From NCBI GenBank assembly GCA_937916395.1, contig CALFTN010000051.1, positions 16,917-80,916 on the forward strand: a DNA stretch of 64,000 bases. Direction: 5' to 3'. Under the pieces are notes generated by a model. It did not search any database and was not told the DNA's origin. It worked only from the letters and a program-made list of their open reading frames with translations. The translations under genes were made by a program, and so were the position numbers. Source of the stretch: an uncultured Clostridia bacterium (GTDB lineage: Bacteria > Bacillota > Clostridia > Oscillospirales > Acutalibacteraceae). Numbering within the stretch: position 1 is the stretch's first letter; every line of letters starts with the position of its first letter. Below, piece by piece: positions 42,556-52,377 of the stretch.

Positions 42556-43531
42556 TGTTATTAATTCTGTAAGAGAAGAGATTTTTCCTATTGATGAAAT
42601 TACTGAAAACTGCCATGCTTCTACAGTTTTACCTTTAGAGGATGGTTCTGTAGTTGCTGCATGGTTTGGTGGCACTAAAGAAGGCAACGACGATGTTAAA
42701 ATTTATGTTTCAGTAAGAGAAAATGACGAATGGGCAAAGCCTTACCCAATTCACGTAGAGGGTAAAGAGCTACCACACTGGAACCCTGTTTTACATTTGA
42801 GAAAAGATAATTCAATATGCCTTTATTTTAAATATGGCAAGCCGATTTCAAACTGGCGTACATATTCTTGTGTTTCAAGAGATGGTGGCAAAAGCTTCAC
42901 AACACCAGAAGAATTAACACCAGGGGAAAAGGACGGTGCAAGAGGTCCTGTTAAAAACAAGCAGATAAGACTTTCTAACGGAACAGTTTTAGCCCCTGCA
43001 TCTAAAGAACCAAAACACTCTGCGTGGAAGTGCTTTACAGATATTTCAGAAGATGACGGCAGAACCTACAAGCACTCAAAATTTGTTCCCGGTGTCAGAA
43101 AAGATGGCAAAGCAGTTAAAATGATTCAGCCTACTTTGTGGGAAGATAAAACAGGCGTTCACATGCTCATAAGAAGTAACGCAGGCAAAATTTATAAAAG
43201 CGACAGCACCGATTTTGGCGAGACTTGGTGTAAGGCTTATGAAACACCTTACCCTAACCCAAACAGTGGTATAGATTTAATTAAATTAGAGGATGACACA
43301 GTAGTTCTTTGTATGAACCCTGTTGGTGCAGACTGGGGCAACCGCGCACCACTCGTTTTAATGCGCTCTTTTGATGGTGGTAATACATTTGAAGAATTCT
43401 TTAAGTTAGAAGATATTAAAGATGATTACGAATTCAGCTACCCTGCAATCACAGCAGTTGGAAAAACATTACATATTACATATACTCACGAAAGAAAAAC
43501 AATTATTTATTGGCAGGTAGAAATTGAATGA
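42545..43531 (+). CDS. Sialidase-fold (BNR/Asp-box) exo-glycosidase-like protein
   Basis: 328 residues, predicted six-bladed beta-propeller of the sialidase superfamily. Asp boxes are visible at SRDGGKSF, STDFGETW and SFDGGNTF (S-x-D-x-G-x-T/S-F/W). The first blade has AAWFGGTKEGNDDVKIYVS and later HWNPVLHLRKDNS, a pattern of putative sialidase-family proteins in gut bacteria, some of which act on other sugars. There is no signal peptide, so it would be cytoplasmic. A full arginine triad of true sialidases cannot be assigned with certainty. The start overlaps the membrane gene and the end overlaps the next small gene (ATGA), so all three are co-translated. Confidence 0.75.
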   Translation: MKTNVINSVREEIFPIDEITENCHASTVLPLEDGSVVAAWFGGTKEGNDDVKIYVSVRENDEWAKPYPIHVEGKELPHWNPVLHLRKDNSICLYFKYGKPISNWRTYSCVSRDGGKSFTTPEELTPGEKDGARGPVKNKQIRLSNGTVLAPASKEPKHSAWKCFTDISEDDGRTYKHSKFVPGVRKDGKAVKMIQPTLWEDKTGVHMLIRSNAGKIYKSDSTDFGETWCKAYETPYPNPNSGIDLIKLEDDTVVLCMNPVGADWGNRAPLVLMRSFDGGNTFEEFFKLEDIKDDYEFSYPAITAVGKTLHITYTHERKTIIYWQVEIE

Positions 43532-43827
43532 GTTTTTTACCAATAACAAAGAAGGATTATAACACCGCTGTTTTAATGACAGATTTTATTGCAAAAATGA
43601 GAGATTCATTAGAATCTAACAATACATTAAAATTCACACCACTAATCAACGGTTATAAAATTGATTTTGTAGTTGACAACAAACAATTTAATATATTACT
43701 TGATTTCAACAAAAAAATTAAAACTGAATTGATTATTAACGTATTTATAAATGAAGTAGCAGAAAAAGCTTTTAAATCTGTATCAGCAGAAGATAATGAA
43801 AGAATAATAAAAGAAATTTTAAAATAA
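43528..43827 (+). CDS. Small conserved-looking protein of unknown function
   Basis: 99 residues, soluble, with an alternating helix and strand pattern (ITKKDYNTAVLMTDFIAKMRD, then YKIDFVVDNKQFNILLDFN, then a C-terminal helix). No motif is recognised. Its ATG overlaps the sialidase-fold gene stop in ATGA, which makes it likely to be a real gene of the same operon. The 110 bases after it hold no good open frame. Confidence 0.55.
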   Translation: MSFLPITKKDYNTAVLMTDFIAKMRDSLESNNTLKFTPLINGYKIDFVVDNKQFNILLDFNKKIKTELIINVFINEVAEKAFKSVSAEDNERIIKEILK

Positions 43828-43940
43828 TAACTGCAGAATTAGCACGTACTCGTAGTGTTATGAAATACTTTTTGGAACAGTTATTGATGGTTTTGGAAAT
43901 AGTATGAAAGAAAAATAGAAATTGTATTAGGAGATTGTTT

Positions 43941-44066
43941 ATGTCACATGAAAGAAAATTAAAATATGAAACTAGCCCTAATATAAGCAAAAGAGAAGTG
44001 ATTGAAAAAAATCATATTGATACAAATATAGATATTAAAAATGGCGGAAGTAATAAAAAAAGTTGA
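43941..44066 (+). pseudogene. Short frame forming the N-terminus of a frameshifted membrane protein
   Basis: 41 codons beginning MSHERKLKYETSPNISKREV, with a good ribosome site (AGGAG) before the ATG. It ends with seven A and a TGA that overlaps the start of the next frame (TTGA). Adding one A to the run would join it in frame to the following gene, giving a basic cytoplasmic tail ahead of its membrane helix. It is therefore likely the 5' part of one gene, split by a shift in the A run. Confidence 0.55.
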
Positions 44067-44740
44067 CTGTTCTTACTGTTTTTTGTGGATTGTTGATTGT
44101 TATACCTTTTTTATTAATGAGTATCGATGAGCTTCAAGATAGAAGGAATCAGGAAAGAATGGAAAATGTTTTAGAAAAAAGATACAACGATAAGTTTGAA
44201 TTTGTTGGCGTTTTGGATTCTTCTTTTAATTATACAGTGTATGAATTAAAAAGCGAAAATTTTCCAAATGAAGAAATTCGATTAGCGATTTATTATGAAT
44301 CTAATGATTTTTGGGATGATAAAAAATGGGAAGATAATTATTTAAATATAAAATATAGAGAAGAAGCAGAGAGGGCTTTAAATAAATTAGGAAAAGAAGC
44401 TTATGGTCAAGAAACTGAGATAAAAATAAATTATCTTAATACTGCTGTTATACCTGGAGCTGTTGCAGAAAAATGTCAGACTTTTAATGATTATATGGAA
44501 AATGTTCTAATGTATTCTTCTATTCATATTTTAACAAATGGTTCAATTTCAGAAAAAGGCATAAATACTGATTCATTTATAACACTATTAAAAACAAAGG
44601 GGTATTTAGCAAGACGTTTAACGCTGTACTATTTTGAAGATGGTACAAATTATGAGCATTACGAAGATGTTTTAAACTCTGCTATACATGTTGAAAGTAT
44701 TAATATTGGGAATGATTATACAGTAGTAAAAAATCAATAG
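44063..44740 (+). CDS. Membrane-anchored protein, unknown function (probable 3' part of a split gene)
   Basis: 225 residues if started at the TTG, with a membrane helix at once (TVFCGLLIVIPFLLMS) and a soluble alpha/beta remainder rich in Glu, Asn and Tyr. The TTG has no separate ribosome site, but the upstream frame overlaps it. No family is recognised. The hydrophobic segment preceded by a lysine-rich cytoplasmic tail, once the frame is restored, looks like a normal single-pass anchor. A strong terminator follows. Confidence 0.6.
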   Translation: MTVLTVFCGLLIVIPFLLMSIDELQDRRNQERMENVLEKRYNDKFEFVGVLDSSFNYTVYELKSENFPNEEIRLAIYYESNDFWDDKKWEDNYLNIKYREEAERALNKLGKEAYGQETEIKINYLNTAVIPGAVAEKCQTFNDYMENVLMYSSIHILTNGSISEKGINTDSFITLLKTKGYLARRLTLYYFEDGTNYEHYEDVLNSAIHVESINIGNDYTVVKNQ

Positions 44741-44749
44741 GCAAAAATA

Positions 44750-44790
44750 AAAAACAGGCAGAAACGGTTCACTCGCTTCTGCCTGTTTTT
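44750..44790. terminator. Bidirectional terminator
   Basis: A perfect 14-bp stem (44750-44763 with 44777-44790, core AAACAGGCAGAA/TTCTGCCTGTTT) lies between converging genes. Confidence 0.85.
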
Positions 44791-44800
44791 ATTAATAAAA

Positions 44801-45238
44801 TCAACTTCTTACGGGTTCTCCGTATTCTCTTTTCATAGCCTCCATTGAAACTACCCATTGTTTGCCAAATTTGCAAACGTCAACACCATTTCGGAGTTTA
44901 CCATAAGCTATTGCTTTACGTAGCGTACTTTCGTTAAGATTCCAAAGAAAAGTAGCATCACTGAAAGCCATAAGTCCGTCAAATGGTGTTTCAATTTCTT
45001 CGCCATTTTCCCAGAGTTCATCACAGGAAATATCAATATCATCATTCCATATAATGCCATATCCACCCTGGTCAACAGTTACCGAATTAAAAAGTTCAGC
45101 CGAATTCTTTAATGGTAAAAAGAATTTGTATTTTTCAAACAAAGGTGTAATATCATAAATTTTAGTTACCCCTTCTGAAAATTGAACGCTTAATTTGTAA
45201 TCAGGAAGAGCCGTTACATTTTTTACTTTATGAAACAT
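44801..45238 (-). CDS. DUF2442 protein with C-terminal helix-turn-helix-like domain
   Basis: 145 residues. The N-terminal 75 residues show the DUF2442 pattern (ALPDYKLSVQFSEGVTKIYDITPLF, then SVTVDQGGYGIIWNDDIDISCDELWENG). The C-terminal part (DATFLWNLNESTLRKAIAYGKLRNGVDVCKFGKQWVVSMEAMKREYG) looks like a helix-turn-helix of the excisionase/antitoxin type. It sits 12 bases behind the DUF4160 gene. DUF4160 and DUF2442 genes are often found paired, and have been discussed as toxin-antitoxin-like, but their role is not established. Confidence 0.75.
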   Translation of the reverse strand: MFHKVKNVTALPDYKLSVQFSEGVTKIYDITPLFEKYKFFLPLKNSAELFNSVTVDQGGYGIIWNDDIDISCDELWENGEEIETPFDGLMAFSDATFLWNLNESTLRKAIAYGKLRNGVDVCKFGKQWVVSMEAMKREYGEPVRS

Positions 45239-45250
45239 ATAAAAACCTCC

Positions 45251-45505
45251 TTACTCTAATGGTGGAAGTGCTGTAAATTCTTGTGTTTCCCACATTTTTA
45301 ATAATTCTGATTTATGCATTTCTGTCCATTCAATAACCATTTCAAGTGCTTTTTTAGGAAGCTCACCTTCTAAAATAGTACCATCATTAATACAAACAGC
45401 TGCCATATTCTCGCCGTAAATCGCATGGATGTGTGGTGGATTATGCTCAGACTGTTGGAAATACATTCGAATAACTATTCCGTAAAATCTTGTTAATACT
45501 GGCAT
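45251..45505 (-). CDS. DUF4160 protein
   Basis: 84 residues with the diagnostic sequence IRMYFQQSEHNPPHIHAIYGENMAAVCI near the N-terminus; the HNPPHIH cluster suggests metal or nucleic-acid binding. The C-terminal half is one long helix (LPKKALEMVIEWTEMHKSELLKMWE). It opens a two-gene unit with the DUF2442 gene. AGAGGAGAG precedes the ATG. Function is unknown. Confidence 0.85.
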   Translation of the reverse strand: MPVLTRFYGIVIRMYFQQSEHNPPHIHAIYGENMAAVCINDGTILEGELPKKALEMVIEWTEMHKSELLKMWETQEFTALPPLE

Positions 45506-45649
45506 TTTAAATCTCTCCTCTCAGTTAAATTTTATCACTGTATCGTGATGTTGTCAATATATAATATGCATTTTTAATTATTGTTGTATTATTTCCATTT
45601 TAAAAAACATAATAAATAATGTTACGTATTTGTAAATTTAAGGAAATAA

Positions 45650-46063
<414 letters not shown>

Positions 46064-46088
46064 TTAAATTCTAATTTTTAAGGAGTAA

Positions 46089-47736
<1,648 letters not shown>

Positions 47737-47738
<2 letters not shown>

Positions 47739-47756
47739 AAGGCTATGTAGCCTTTT
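47737..47756 (+). terminator. Short hairpin at the groEL stop
   Basis: AAAAGGCTA/TAGCCTTTT (47737-47745 with 47748-47756), overlapping the last base pairs of the stop codon. Confidence 0.55.
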
Positions 47757-47836
47757 AGAATTCGGAAAATGCGTAATTCGTAATTCGTAATTATCGGAAG
47801 GCTTCGCCTTGATTATAATTTAATATGAATAACAAA

Positions 47837-47879
47837 AACTACATTCTATCATTTTAACTTTAAATGATAGAATGTAGTT
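47837..47879. terminator. 18-bp perfect hairpin between groEL and the MATE gene
   Basis: 47837-47854 pairs without mismatch with 47862-47879 (core CTACATTCTATC/GATAGAATGTAG), with a loop of seven. An A-rich flank on one side and TTTT on the other fit a bidirectional terminator. The surrounding DNA holds repeats of GTAATTC (about 47769-47792) and a GGCTTCGCC palindrome at 47802-47811. Confidence 0.8.
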
Positions 47880-47997
47880 GCTTTTATAATATTATAATGC
47901 CAACGCAGTTCCGAAATTATTCTCTATTCATTATTAACTCTTATCTTGAGCGAAGCGAATATAATTCCGAATTCCGAATTTTTCTATTTTCTATTTC

Positions 47998-49362
47998 TTA
48001 TTTCCTAATCCCTAATCCCGCCTTCTTCATTATCTGCCTTCTTACAATAAAGTAACAAGCAAAGTGGACGAAGAATGTAATTGACCACGAAATCGGATAA
48101 GCGTAGTAAAGATAAATGAGTGTGGGATTGTGTGGAAAGAATACAAAAATCCACAAAAGACGGAGTCCACAGCCACCTAAAAGAGAAACCATCATTGGTA
48201 ATACTGATTTACCCATACCTCTTAACTGACCTGCACCAACATCCATAAGTGAGCAGAAGAAATAGAATGGTAAAATAAGTGTTAATCTTTCTGCACCGAT
48301 TTTTATAACTGCAGGGTCGGTTGAGAAAATCCCTACAAGAAATTCTTTGAAAAAAATACCAAGAGCACCCATTGAAACGCCTATTACAATGGTGAGTGCT
48401 ACACAGCGAAAATAGATTTTGTTAAAATTCTCGTATTTTTTCGCACCATAGTTTTGTGATGAGAAAGTCATTGTTGTTTGTGAAATTGCATTTGTACAGG
48501 TGTAAATAAGTGAATCTATATTTGAGCCAGCGGCAATACCAGCCATTGCAACTGAACCAAATGAATTAACAGTTGTCTGAATTATAACATTCGAAACTGA
48601 GAAAAGCGAGTTTTGAATACCTGCAGGAATACCTACGTAAAGAATTCTTTTAAGTTCTTCTTTATGAAAGCGTAATTTTTTAGGGTCAAGCTTACAGGCA
48701 TTCTGCATTTTTAAAAGCACAATAACAATTACTGCTGCAGAAATATATTGTGAAACTATTGTAGCAATAGCAACACCCGCAACACTCATATTGAATTTTA
48801 TAACAAGAATTAAGTTTAAAACAATATTTATAATACCAGAAGCAGAAAGAATTATAAGTGGCTTTTTGGTGTCCCCCGTTGCCCTTACAATACTTGCACC
48901 AAAGTTAAATACCATGCCAGCAGGTGCACCTAAAAAGAATATTTTTAAATAAAGGGTTGAAAGTGGTAAAACATCCTCTGGTGAATCCATCATAACAAGA
49001 AGCTGTTCCGAAAAAATAAAACCGAATATTGCAACAAAAATACCACTTAAAATGCTTAAAAGCATAGCAGAGTGAACGCATCTTTTTACTGAAGCTTCAT
49101 CACGTGCACCGATATATTTTGCGGTCATAACACCTGAGCCCATAGACATACCTAAAAATATATTAAGTATTAAATTTACAAGTGAACCGGTTGCCCCAAC
49201 TGCAGCAAGTGCAGTTCCACCGGCAAAACGACCAACAACAATAACATCTGCTGTGTTGTAAATAATTTGTAAAAGACCCGTAAACATAAGTGGCAAAGAA
49301 AATCTTAAAATTTTCTTTAAAAAAGGTCCCTTTGTCATATCTAAAGAATATTTAGATGCCAT
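47998..49362 (-). CDS. MATE-family multidrug and toxin efflux protein
   Basis: Secondary exporter of 454 residues with twelve predicted membrane helices in two six-helix halves. The first half begins FSLPLMFTGLLQIIYNTADVIVVGRFAG and the second LYVGIPAGIQNSLFSVSNVIIQ, the paired motifs of the family. It would expel cationic compounds in exchange for H+ or Na+. The start at the ATG is preceded by GAAAGGATTT. It has its own promoter and faces the hydrogenase-maturation operon. Confidence 0.92.
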   Translation of the reverse strand: MASKYSLDMTKGPFLKKILRFSLPLMFTGLLQIIYNTADVIVVGRFAGGTALAAVGATGSLVNLILNIFLGMSMGSGVMTAKYIGARDEASVKRCVHSAMLLSILSGIFVAIFGFIFSEQLLVMMDSPEDVLPLSTLYLKIFFLGAPAGMVFNFGASIVRATGDTKKPLIILSASGIINIVLNLILVIKFNMSVAGVAIATIVSQYISAAVIVIVLLKMQNACKLDPKKLRFHKEELKRILYVGIPAGIQNSLFSVSNVIIQTTVNSFGSVAMAGIAAGSNIDSLIYTCTNAISQTTMTFSSQNYGAKKYENFNKIYFRCVALTIVIGVSMGALGIFFKEFLVGIFSTDPAVIKIGAERLTLILPFYFFCSLMDVGAGQLRGMGKSVLPMMVSLLGGCGLRLLWIFVFFPHNPTLIYLYYAYPISWSITFFVHFACYFIVRRQIMKKAGLGIRK

Positions 49363-49392
49363 TTCTTAAAATCCTTTCAAAAAACTGCATTT

Positions 49393-49421
49393 ATTATACT
49401 CTCAAAAAATAGATTTGTCAT
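49393..49421 (-). promoter_or_regulatory. Putative promoter of the MATE gene
   Basis: ATGACA (49416-49421), 17-base spacer, TATAAT (49393-49398), minus strand. It adjoins the inverted repeat AGTCAA-N5-TTGACT at 49423-49439. Confidence 0.6.
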
Positions 49422-49433
49422 TAGTCAAATTTA

Positions 49434-49462
49434 TTGACTTTTGTAGTAATTTAATATATAAT
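49434..49462 (+). promoter_or_regulatory. Sigma-A promoter of the hydrogenase-maturation operon
   Basis: TTGACT (49434-49439), 17-base spacer, TATAAT (49457-49462). A second candidate, extended -10 TGTTATAAT, lies at 49504-49512. The -35 is part of the inverted repeat AGTCAA-N5-TTGACT (49423-49439). Confidence 0.75.
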
Positions 49463-49560
49463 TTTGTAAAAATCCTGACACAAAGAATTTTCTGACTGAA
49501 AGGTGTTATAATTAAGAATTGAGTAATGTAGTGTTCATTGCTTTTATTGTCTTATATTAT

Positions 49561-49584
49561 GGCGCCCAAATGGGTGCCTTTTTT
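49561..49584 (+). terminator. Terminator-like hairpin 14 bases before the TM1266-like gene
   Basis: GGCGCCC (49561-49567) pairs with GGGTGCC (49572-49578) around AAAT, followed by six T. It lies between the promoter and the first gene, so it may be an attenuator or mark the end of a small RNA. Confidence 0.7.
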
Positions 49585-49598
49585 ATTAGGAGAAATTT

Positions 49599-49859
49599 AT
49601 GGAAACGAGAGTAGCAGTTTTAGCAATTATTGTTGAGAATACAGAATCTGTTGAAGAACTCAACAAAACACTTCACGAATATGGTAATTTTATCATTGGC
49701 AGAATGGGACTTCCTTACAGAGAAAAAGGAATTCATATTGTTTCTGTTGCAATTGATGCCCCACAGGATAAAATTTCTGCTCTTGCTGGTAAGGTAGGAA
49801 AAATTGATGGAATTAGCGTAAAAACAGCTTATTCTAATGTAACAGGGGCAACAGAATGA
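49599..49859 (+). CDS. Putative iron-only hydrogenase system regulator (TM1266 family)
   Basis: 86-residue ACT-like protein (beta-alpha-beta-beta-alpha-beta): ETRVAVLAIIVENTESVEELNKTLHEY, then IIGRMGLPYREKGIHIVSVAID, then ISALAGKVGKIDGISVKTAYS. The family is found next to HydE, HydF and HydG and is named for Thermotoga TM1266, but what it regulates is not established. AGGAG precedes the ATG. Its stop overlaps the hydE ATG by four bases (ATGA), which couples them. Confidence 0.85.
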   Translation: METRVAVLAIIVENTESVEELNKTLHEYGNFIIGRMGLPYREKGIHIVSVAIDAPQDKISALAGKVGKIDGISVKTAYSNVTGATE

Positions 49860-50902
49860 CAGAAAAAACTAAAAACCTTGTTGATTTTTTATCAACGAAT
49901 CATCATTTAAATGAAGAAGATTATTTATTTTTAATTCAGAACCGTAACGAAGAAACCACCGAATATTTAAGACAAAAAGCAGACGAAGCAAGAAAAAGCA
50001 TTTATGGTAACAAAATCTTCGTTCGTGGACTTATTGAAATAAGTAATATTTGTAAAAATGATTGCTACTACTGTGGCATAAGAAGCAGTAATAAAAATTG
50101 CAACAGATATAAATTAAGTGAAGAAGAAATTTTATCTTGTTGTAACAACGGATATAATTTAGGTTTTCGCACCTTTGTTTTACAAGGTGGCGAGGGCGTT
50201 TTTTCAATTGATTTTATTTGTAATATTGTTAAGAAAATCAAAGAAAAATACTCTGATTGTGCTGTAACACTTTCACTTGGTGAATATCAAAAAGCCGACT
50301 TTTTAAAAATGAAAAATGCCGGTGCCGACAGGTATCTTTTAAGGCATGAAACAATCTGTAAAGAGCATTATAAAAAGCTTCACCCTGAAAAAATGTCTTA
50401 TGAAAGCAGATTAAGATGTTTAAAAGATTTAAAAGACCTCGGGTTTCAGGTGGGTTCAGGCTTTTTAGTTGGTTCGCCTTACCAGACGGAAGAAATAATT
50501 GCAAAAGAGTTTAAATTTATAGAAGAATTTTCACCCCACATGTGTGGAATTGGTCCTTTTATTCCACAAAAAGATACACCATTTAAAGATAAAAAATCTG
50601 GTACTGCAGAAGAAACTGCCTTTTATCTTTCAATTATAAGACTTATTAAACCAAATATTTTACTCCCTGCAACTACGGCTTTAGGCACTATAACGCCAGG
50701 TGGCAGAGAGTTAGGGATTCTTTCAGGTGCAAACGTTTTAATGCCAAATCTTTCACCCCTAAAAGAGAGAAGTAAATACACTCTTTATGACAACAAGTTA
50801 GCAACAGGTGTTGAGTCGGCAGAGCAAATAGAAAAATTGAAAATACAAATGCAGAACATCGGTTACGAAATAATTTCAGACCGTGGCGATATTAAATTAT
50901 AA
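49856..50902 (+). CDS. hydE: [FeFe] hydrogenase H-cluster maturase HydE
   Basis: Radical-SAM enzyme needed to build the diiron part of the hydrogenase H-cluster. The 348-residue protein has the cluster motif CKNDCYYC (about residues 67-74), then the GGEGVF-type SAM motif LQGGEGVFSIDFICNIV, and PHMCGIGPFIPQ further on. Later glycines in the TALGTITPGGRELGIL segment are also typical. It overlaps the TM1266-like gene and is followed by hydG 13 bases later, so the maturases are expressed together. Confidence 0.94.
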   Translation: MTEKTKNLVDFLSTNHHLNEEDYLFLIQNRNEETTEYLRQKADEARKSIYGNKIFVRGLIEISNICKNDCYYCGIRSSNKNCNRYKLSEEEILSCCNNGYNLGFRTFVLQGGEGVFSIDFICNIVKKIKEKYSDCAVTLSLGEYQKADFLKMKNAGADRYLLRHETICKEHYKKLHPEKMSYESRLRCLKDLKDLGFQVGSGFLVGSPYQTEEIIAKEFKFIEEFSPHMCGIGPFIPQKDTPFKDKKSGTAEETAFYLSIIRLIKPNILLPATTALGTITPGGRELGILSGANVLMPNLSPLKERSKYTLYDNKLATGVESAEQIEKLKIQMQNIGYEIISDRGDIKL

Positions 50903-50915
50903 AGGAAGTAACAAA

Positions 50916-52364
50916 ATGTCAAATTACAATGTTAAATCTTTAAAGGCTGAAGAATTCATTTCAGACAGTGAAATTTTAGAAACAATAAAATACGCTGAAG
51001 AAAATAAGAATAACAAAGAGCTTATTGAAAGTATTTTAGAAAAAGCAAAACCTAAAAAGACAGAGAATGGTACTGTTTGTGCAGGTCTTAATCACAGAGA
51101 AGCTTCTGTTTTACTTGCTTGTGAAGATAAAGAAATTATTGAAAAAATGTATGCCTTGGCAAGAGAAATTAAACAGACCTTTTATGGCAATAGAATTGTT
51201 ATGTTTGCACCTCTTTATCTTTCAAACTATTGTGTAAACGGCTGTGTTTACTGCCCTTATCACATGCAGAATAAACATATTGCACGTAAAAAATTAACTC
51301 AGGAAGAAGTAAAAGCAGAAGTAATTGCTTTGCAGGATATGGGTCACAAAAGACTTGCTATTGAAGCTGGCGAAGACCCCAAAAACAACCCAATTGAGTA
51401 CATATTAGAGTGTATTGATACAATTTATTCAATCAAACATAAGAATGGTGCCATAAGAAGAGTTAATGTGAACATCGCTGCAACAACAGTTGAAAATTAC
51501 AGAAAATTAAAAGACGCTGGTATTGGTACATACATCCTTTTCCAGGAAACATATCACAAAGAAAGCTACGAAGAATTACATCCTACTGGCCCTAAGCACA
51601 ATTATGCTTATCACACCGAGGCTATGGACAGAGCTATGGAGGGTGGAATTGATGATGTTGGCTTAGGTGTGCTTTTCGGTCTTGAAAAATATAAATATGA
51701 ATTTGCCGGTCTTTTAATGCACGCTGAACATCTTGAAGCTGTTCACGGTGTGGGTCCTCACACAATAAGTGTTCCAAGATTAAAACGAGCAGATGACATT
51801 GACCCAGACCAGTTTGATAATGGTCTTAGTGATGATATTTTCGAAAAAATTATTGCGTGTATCAGAATTGCTGTGCCATACACTGGTATGATTATTTCAA
51901 CACGTGAAAGTCAGGAAGTTCGTGAAAAAGTGCTTGAACTCGGTGTTTCTCAGATAAGTGGTGCTTCTAGAACCTCTGTTGGTGGCTACACAGAAGAAGA
52001 ACGTCCACACGATTCTGAGCAGTTTGATGTTTCAGACCAGAGAACACTCGACGAGGTTGTAAACTGGCTTATGAAAAATGGACACATTCCATCATTCTGC
52101 ACCGCTTGCTACAGAGAGGGCAGAACTGGCGACAGATTTATGAGCCTTTGTAAAACTGGTCAGATTATAAACTGCTGTCATCCTAATGCTTTAATGACTC
52201 TTACAGAATATCTTGTTGACTATGCAAGTGAAGAAACAAAGAAAATAGGCTTCCCTCTTATCGACAAAGAATTAGAAAAGGTTTCTAACCCCAAAGCAAA
52301 AGAATTGGCAAAGCAAAATGTAATTGATATTAAAGCATCTAACAGACGTGATTTCCGTTTTTAA
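50916..52364 (+). CDS. hydG: [FeFe] hydrogenase H-cluster maturase HydG
   Basis: Radical-SAM tyrosine lyase that yields the CO and CN ligands of the H-cluster. The N-terminal cluster motif is CVNGCVYC (CxxxCxxC), and the C-terminal auxiliary cluster motif CTACYREG with a later CC pair in IINCCHPNALMTL is present. The 482-residue length is normal. The ATG at 50916 (MSNYNVKSL) follows AAGGAAG; a longer frame begins inside hydE. hydF follows 13 bases on. Confidence 0.95.
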   Translation: MSNYNVKSLKAEEFISDSEILETIKYAEENKNNKELIESILEKAKPKKTENGTVCAGLNHREASVLLACEDKEIIEKMYALAREIKQTFYGNRIVMFAPLYLSNYCVNGCVYCPYHMQNKHIARKKLTQEEVKAEVIALQDMGHKRLAIEAGEDPKNNPIEYILECIDTIYSIKHKNGAIRRVNVNIAATTVENYRKLKDAGIGTYILFQETYHKESYEELHPTGPKHNYAYHTEAMDRAMEGGIDDVGLGVLFGLEKYKYEFAGLLMHAEHLEAVHGVGPHTISVPRLKRADDIDPDQFDNGLSDDIFEKIIACIRIAVPYTGMIISTRESQEVREKVLELGVSQISGASRTSVGGYTEEERPHDSEQFDVSDQRTLDEVVNWLMKNGHIPSFCTACYREGRTGDRFMSLCKTGQIINCCHPNALMTLTEYLVDYASEETKKIGFPLIDKELEKVSNPKAKELAKQNVIDIKASNRRDFRF

Positions 52365-52377
52365 TAGGAGAAAATAT

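Noticed and set aside
42545..43531. True secreted sialidase for host glycans
   Set aside because: There is no signal peptide, and the arginine triad cannot be confirmed.
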